A DNA stretch of 64,000 nt from positions 186,001-250,000 of the forward strand of contig NZ_PPXQ01000007.1 of NCBI RefSeq assembly GCF_004798585.1, given 5' to 3'. Of the stretch, positions 60,734-64,000 are shown piece after piece. Within the stretch, counting starts at the first letter, position 1. The number at the start of each line of letters is the position of its first letter. This DNA is from Massilia sp. Mn16-1_5 (GTDB taxonomy: Bacteria; Pseudomonadota; Gammaproteobacteria; Burkholderiales; Burkholderiaceae_D). A program made the position numbers and the translations under genes. The notes beneath the pieces are model-generated. The model did not search any database. It was given only the letters and a program-made list of their open reading frames with translations, and was not told the DNA's origin.

Positions 60734-61600
60734 ATGACACCCAAGGCATTCGAGTTCGGCGCGCAGCCAGAGCCTGCTCCTGATCCGGTACAGCCCCAAG
60801 CTGTGCCGCGTGCCTTCGACTTCAGTGACGCCGCTGCACCGGCTACACCTGCTGGTCCGCCGAAGGCGCTGTCCTTCGACGACCTGCCGCCGGTACCGGC
60901 ATCGTCGAGCCTTACCGCAAAAGCTCCGGCCCGAGCGCTGTTCGAAAGCGAAGACCATCCGGCGGTGCGCGACGCCCTCGCCATCGCGCGGGCCGAGCAT
61001 CCCTTGTTGTTCGAGCAGGAGGAGGGACGCCTGGCAGTCCTGTTCAGGCGCATCCTGCCCGTCAGGCTGGGCCTGGTCACGCAGTGGGCGGAGGAGCCCC
61101 TGCACGAGCAGGCCGCGCTGCTGCAACCGATCACCGAGCTGGTCCTGAAGTTTTCGGAGATAGGCGTGCCCGCACTGCTGGACGCCGCGCTGGAAAGCAC
61201 CAGAGCGCCAACGGGCATGTTCGAGAAACTGTTCCGCCGGCCGGCGCCGCCCGCCGAATACAAGCCGGCCCTGCTTGCCAGCCGCGCGCAGCTCGTCCAG
61301 CTCATGGCAGACAGCGAAGTGGCCCTGCGCAAGCTGGAAGCGTCGGCCAAGGAACTGAATCTGCACGGGCTGGTACTGGCCGTCGTCTCGACGCTGGCCG
61401 CCGGCGCCTCGGACGTGACCCTGGATGCGCTGCTGCAGCGCCGCACCCTGATCGGGCAGGCGGTGCGCCAGGCCGAGCTGTCGACGCTGCAGATGGAGCA
61501 GGTGCGCCAGCAGGCCGCCGACCTGATTGGCCAGGTGTCGTCCTTCCTGACGGTGACCTTGCCGGCGCTCGAGATGGCGCAGGCGCAGGGAGGCGGATAG
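60734..61600 (+). CDS. TelA/TerD-associated protein with N-terminal linear motifs
   Basis: A 288-residue protein that begins with a disordered Pro/Ala-rich segment carrying three short repeats (PKAFEFG at 3-9, PRAFDFS near 26, PKALSFD near 44), then a helical domain (about 65-285; LLFEQEEGRLAVLFRRILPVRLGLVTQWAEEPL, LLASRAQLVQLMADSEVALRKLEASAKELNLHG). It ends the telA-terD operon (33-bp gap). Proteins of this type accompany TelA and TerD in related clusters and may be their partner; I cannot name a family. The repeated motifs look like binding sites for a partner. Confidence 0.78.
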   Translation: MTPKAFEFGAQPEPAPDPVQPQAVPRAFDFSDAAAPATPAGPPKALSFDDLPPVPASSSLTAKAPARALFESEDHPAVRDALAIARAEHPLLFEQEEGRLAVLFRRILPVRLGLVTQWAEEPLHEQAALLQPITELVLKFSEIGVPALLDAALESTRAPTGMFEKLFRRPAPPAEYKPALLASRAQLVQLMADSEVALRKLEASAKELNLHGLVLAVVSTLAAGASDVTLDALLQRRTLIGQAVRQAELSTLQMEQVRQQAADLIGQVSSFLTVTLPALEMAQAQGGG

Positions 61601-61849
61601 CGCGCGTCCGCGTTGCCTTGTGCCGTTCAGGTGCGCCCTGATGGCGCGCTCGGTGAAGCTCACTGATCAAGGAGACGCGCGAATCGAACTATCCTTTCAT
61701 GTTGTTTCAATGATACTGATGAGCTATGATGTCCTTGCACCGGGTCATGGTGCCCTCTCATTCGCATGCGCAAGTCATTCCGCCAAATGTGAGCGAAAAG
61801 ATGTACCGCAGACACCCGCGTCCGTGCAGCTTTCCCCTGGAGAATATAG

Positions 61850-62743
61850 ATGAGTAAGATCGTGCTGCGCGCCACTGAACGGTCCGCACTTGAGCGCGCG
61901 CTCGACCATTGCAGACAATGGGCTGCACGACATCAGGCAGAGGTAGGGGTTGCAGAGATGGCACTTGGTGCTGCAATCGTGTCGTGGGGCGTAACGAGTG
62001 GCCAGATCGTATTGGGCCGGGACGTGGCAGGGAGCCGGCTGCGGGACATCGGTGGCTTGGCGGGACTTGGGGTCGGAGCTTCCGCGTCAGCGGCTCTGGC
62101 GATGACGCTGCTGAAGGGCGTGTTTGTCGGCGGTGTCGGAATGGTTGCTGGGGTTACTTGTGTTCCCGCAGCGGTCATCATCGGGGGAGGAGCCGCAATT
62201 CTGGGTAGTTTCGGTTACGTGTTGGGAGACCAGCTCGATGCGCTACTCGAGGTATCCGGCGGATTCGGTGACTTGCTGCTCGATGGGGCGGCTGTCGCGG
62301 TCGGTGTGGCATTAATCATTGATGGGGCACGTCGAGTCGTGAACGATGAACGGGTATTGTCGTCGGCTTCGAGGTTCAGGGAGGGCGTGATCAGTCTCGT
62401 TCCTCAGGCGTCCGAAGCGGTTGCCGCCACGTGGGATGACCTGCAAGCGTTTGTAAAGGAAGCCGCAGACAGTCCTTCGGCATACGCAGCCAGCGGTGCA
62501 AGCGCCTTGGCCGGTGCCGCCATCGGAAGTTCCATCGCTGCCGGTTCGGTAACGGTACTGGGATCGAGCGGCCTTGGCGCAGCCGCATTATCCCTGGGCC
62601 TGGTTTCCGCACCTGTCTGGCCTATCGTAGCCTGCGGCGCCGCCGGCCTGGCGCTTGGATTAGCGGCATGGAAGGGTGTCCACCATCTACGAGACCGCGA
62701 CAATTCTCCTACCCCTGCAACTGACGAACCTCCTCATGTTTGA
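61850..62743 (+). CDS. Gly/Ala-rich hydrophobic protein of unknown function
   Basis: A 297-residue protein. The first 35 residues are amphipathic (SALERALDHCRQWAARHQAE). Then come two Gly/Ala-rich hydrophobic hairpins (about 38-165 and 205-285; e.g. LKGVFVGGVGMVAGVTCVPAAVIIGGGAAILGSFGYVLGDQLDALL and ASGASALAGAAIGSSIAAGSVTVLGSSGLGAAALSLGLVSAPVWPIVACGAAGLALGLAAW). The pattern resembles hydrophobic pore-forming or glycine-zipper proteins. A GGAG-type site (CTGGAGAAT) precedes the ATG. It is 34 bp upstream of the GIY-YIG gene and probably cotranscribed. The codon usage is slightly less GC-rich than in the ter cluster. Confidence 0.65.
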   Translation: MSKIVLRATERSALERALDHCRQWAARHQAEVGVAEMALGAAIVSWGVTSGQIVLGRDVAGSRLRDIGGLAGLGVGASASAALAMTLLKGVFVGGVGMVAGVTCVPAAVIIGGGAAILGSFGYVLGDQLDALLEVSGGFGDLLLDGAAVAVGVALIIDGARRVVNDERVLSSASRFREGVISLVPQASEAVAATWDDLQAFVKEAADSPSAYAASGASALAGAAIGSSIAAGSVTVLGSSGLGAAALSLGLVSAPVWPIVACGAAGLALGLAAWKGVHHLRDRDNSPTPATDEPPHV

Positions 62744-62777
62744 CTGAAACAGGACACCGTCAAAGCCGTCCAATCTC

Positions 62778-63647
62778 ATGCATATCGACCAGAATCTTCT
62801 CGACTTACTCGCTGAACAAGGTATCAATCCCGAAGCGCAGCAAATTACACTCATGCGCCACGCGGACAAACGTTACCCGCTTGTCAAATACATCGGTACG
62901 CGTGCTCTCAACCTGTATCAAGCGGTGCAACCAAGGCGCATGCCGGAAGGAAGTCTTGTAGCATCGTTTTTTGGACACCGGCCTGGTCATGGCCTGTTGC
63001 TTGGCGTCTGGCGTGTGCAAGCTGTAATGCCAGCAGGCGAGGCGGTCCGCCAAGGCTTAACCGCAGGCAGCTTCGAGCCGCTGCATGAAGAGTGGACCGG
63101 ATATTTCCACGATCTTCAGGAAACCGGTTTTCTTGCGGAGCAGCGATTGAAGTTGGAAATCAAGTGGCTGGGCAAGGAGTTGGCCTGGCGAAGGGTCTTG
63201 TATCCGGCTGACGCGGCCACTGCCAGAGCTTCCTATCCAGTTTCCATACGACAGGAATGCGCAATCCCGTTCGGCGGGCTGGCCGGTGCATCGCTGGTCA
63301 TGTCCGAATTGAAAATCGCATTGCAGGATGCCGCCTGGCAGCAAGGATTGCTGGGAATTAGTGCGATCTACCTGATCACGGATGAGCGTAGCGGCGCTCA
63401 TTACATCGGCTCGGCGAGCGGTCGCCAGGGTCTGCTAAGCCGTTGGGGGAATTACGCAGCCAGCGGGCACGGAGGGAATATTCGGTTGATGCAACTCCTT
63501 GCCGACAATCCGGGACGCGAGCTCGACTTCCGGTTTACCGTGTTGGAAGTGTTGCCTGCCGACCTGCCAAAACGTGCGGTCATTCTACGAGAGTCGTATT
63601 GGAAAATTGCGCTAGGTTCGCGGGTATTTGGATTGAACCTGAACTAA
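62778..63647 (+). CDS. GIY-YIG nuclease domain protein
   Basis: A 289-residue protein. The C-terminal GIY-YIG domain has AIY at 196-198, YIG at 209-211, Arg222 and Glu272 (RESYWK), the catalytic set of the nuclease superfamily. The N-terminal 190 residues form an unrecognised alpha/beta domain (MRHADKRYPLVKYIGTRALNLYQA, GHGLLLGVWRVQAVMP) that could read a substrate. The layout resembles GIY-YIG proteins annotated as hypothetical and is unlike UvrC or homing endonucleases. It follows the hydrophobic protein gene and lies 53 bp from a tRNA-Phe gene. Confidence 0.8.
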   Translation: MHIDQNLLDLLAEQGINPEAQQITLMRHADKRYPLVKYIGTRALNLYQAVQPRRMPEGSLVASFFGHRPGHGLLLGVWRVQAVMPAGEAVRQGLTAGSFEPLHEEWTGYFHDLQETGFLAEQRLKLEIKWLGKELAWRRVLYPADAATARASYPVSIRQECAIPFGGLAGASLVMSELKIALQDAAWQQGLLGISAIYLITDERSGAHYIGSASGRQGLLSRWGNYAASGHGGNIRLMQLLADNPGRELDFRFTVLEVLPADLPKRAVILRESYWKIALGSRVFGLNLN

Positions 63648-63649
63648 AC

Positions 63650-63681
63650 AAAAACGCCGACCTGAGGAGGTCGGCGTTTTT
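63650..63681. terminator. terminator of tRNA-Phe (copy 2) and of the GIY-YIG gene
   Basis: AAAAACGCCGACC / GGTCGGCGTTTTT starting 3 bp after the GIY-YIG stop, with T-runs on both strands, so it can serve both convergent units. Confidence 0.88.
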
Positions 63682-63700
63682 GTTTGTACTGCTGAATTCT

Positions 63701-63776
63701 TGGTGGCCCGGGGCGGAATCGAACCACCGACACAAGGATTTTCAATCCTCTGCTCTACCAACTGAGCTACCAGGCC
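63701..63776 (-). tRNA. tRNA-Phe: tRNA-Phe (GAA), copy 2
   Basis: Identical over all 76 nt to the copy at 47265, with encoded CCA and anticodon GAA. Its 3' end faces the GIY-YIG / hydrophobic-protein pair, the side where integrating elements usually insert. Confidence 0.97.
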
Positions 63777-63883
63777 AAGAGAGGCATGATTATAGCCAGC
63801 CGATTCCGGCTCTGCAAGTCCTCGTTGCAACTTTCTTCGGCCAGGGCCGCCGGCGGACCTGAGGTGCGCAGGGGACATCCCGC

Positions 63884-63889
63884 TATAAT
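63884..63889 (+). promoter_or_regulatory. -10 element immediately before the FAD monooxygenase gene
   Basis: A perfect TATAAT ends only 7 bp before the ATG at 63897, so transcription would start at or next to the start codon, as in a leaderless mRNA. A weak -35-like TGAGGT lies 18 bp upstream. Confidence 0.45.
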
Positions 63890-63896
63890 GCCTGGC

Positions 63897-64000
63897 ATGA
63901 CGACCTCAAACTCTTCCTCCGCATCCATCTCAGTTACCCGCTGCGACGTCTGCATCGTCGGCAATGGCGCCATCGCCAAGACGGCCGCACTCGGCTTTGC
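63897..64000 (+). CDS. FAD-dependent monooxygenase (UbiH/VisC family), 5' fragment
   Basis: The first 34 codons of a gene that runs past the window. After a Ser-rich start, CDVCIVGNGAIAKTAALGFA shows the beta-alpha-beta dinucleotide-binding site (GxGxxx) of the UbiH/UbiF/VisC/COQ6 hydroxylases, which act on ubiquinone precursors or related aromatic rings. The substrate cannot be told from this fragment. Confidence 0.78.
   Translation, partial: MTTSNSSSASISVTRCDVCIVGNGAIAKTAALGF

Larger units (their letters stand above)
63646..63779. repeat. tRNA-Phe plus terminator repeat, copy 2
   Basis: The second 134-bp copy of the unit at 47210, in the same orientation and 16.4 kb away, with three differences by hand count (two in the hairpin loop, one between hairpin and tRNA). 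Confidence 0.9.

Overview
The window is high-GC, gene-dense DNA from a bacterium, most likely a betaproteobacterium of the Oxalobacteraceae (Massilia or a close relative). That placement is inferred from gene content: PEP-CTERM proteins, a bacteriophytochrome with GGDEF-EAL output, a TonB receptor / GH20 / MFS sugar cluster, a HpaR-like MarR regulator and QseBC. No 16S rRNA is present to confirm it. Most of the window is ordinary chromosome with short intergenic gaps and hairpin terminators.

Layout. 1-7.5 kb: tail of a PQQ-type sugar dehydrogenase, a YecD-type isochorismatase-fold protein, a luciferase-like oxidoreductase, a beta-lactamase-fold lipoprotein, a GTSG-repeat secreted protein, PhnA/YjdM, a bestrophin, a lipocalin, a host-attachment protein and a DUF2905 membrane peptide. 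7.7-14.1 kb: a probable chitooligosaccharide uptake operon (TonB receptor, GH20 hexosaminidase, AmpG-like MFS carrier). 14.1-22.8 kb: AraC/GyrI regulator, M13 peptidase, alpha/beta hydrolase, tandem-CAP protein, small secreted protein, LysR regulator divergent from a NemA-like ene reductase with a clear operator between them, and a VOC protein.

22.9-31.4 kb is the accessory region and the most interesting part. It is an Rhs polymorphic-toxin locus whose shell is split into two translationally coupled genes. The second carries its own signal peptide and three NBR1-type Ig-like domains ahead of the Rhs core and toxin tip. A small membrane protein (probable immunity) follows. Then come a tyrosine-recombinase 3' remnant, two 74-bp direct repeats and an attC-like inverted repeat, and then an orphan Rhs tip with a PD-(D/E)XK-like nuclease motif and a putative immunity gene. 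Base composition is clearly more AT-rich in the tips.

31.6-47 kb: an S41 peptidase gene with an in-frame nonsense codon, an ABC substrate-binding protein, a SnoaL-like protein, a divergent pair of c-di-GMP enzymes (a PAS-GGDEF-EAL membrane protein and a bacteriophytochrome-GGDEF-EAL), a PEP-CTERM protein, a TPR protein, a cytochrome c, and a MarR regulator controlling a CoA-transferase through a readable promoter/operator. 47.2-63.8 kb lies between two nearly identical tRNA-Phe genes in direct orientation. It holds an AraC regulator, a methyltransferase, a second PEP-CTERM gene in a possible sigma-54 operon with a metalloprotease, UvsE divergent from a LitR-like MerR regulator, QseBC-YgiW, small stress-type genes, a TelA/TerD cluster, and an unrecognised membrane-protein / GIY-YIG-nuclease pair next to the second tRNA-Phe. 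The window ends in the start of a UbiH-type FAD monooxygenase gene.

All calls come from reading the sequence by eye. Family names rest on recognised motifs and remembered family sequences, not on a database search.
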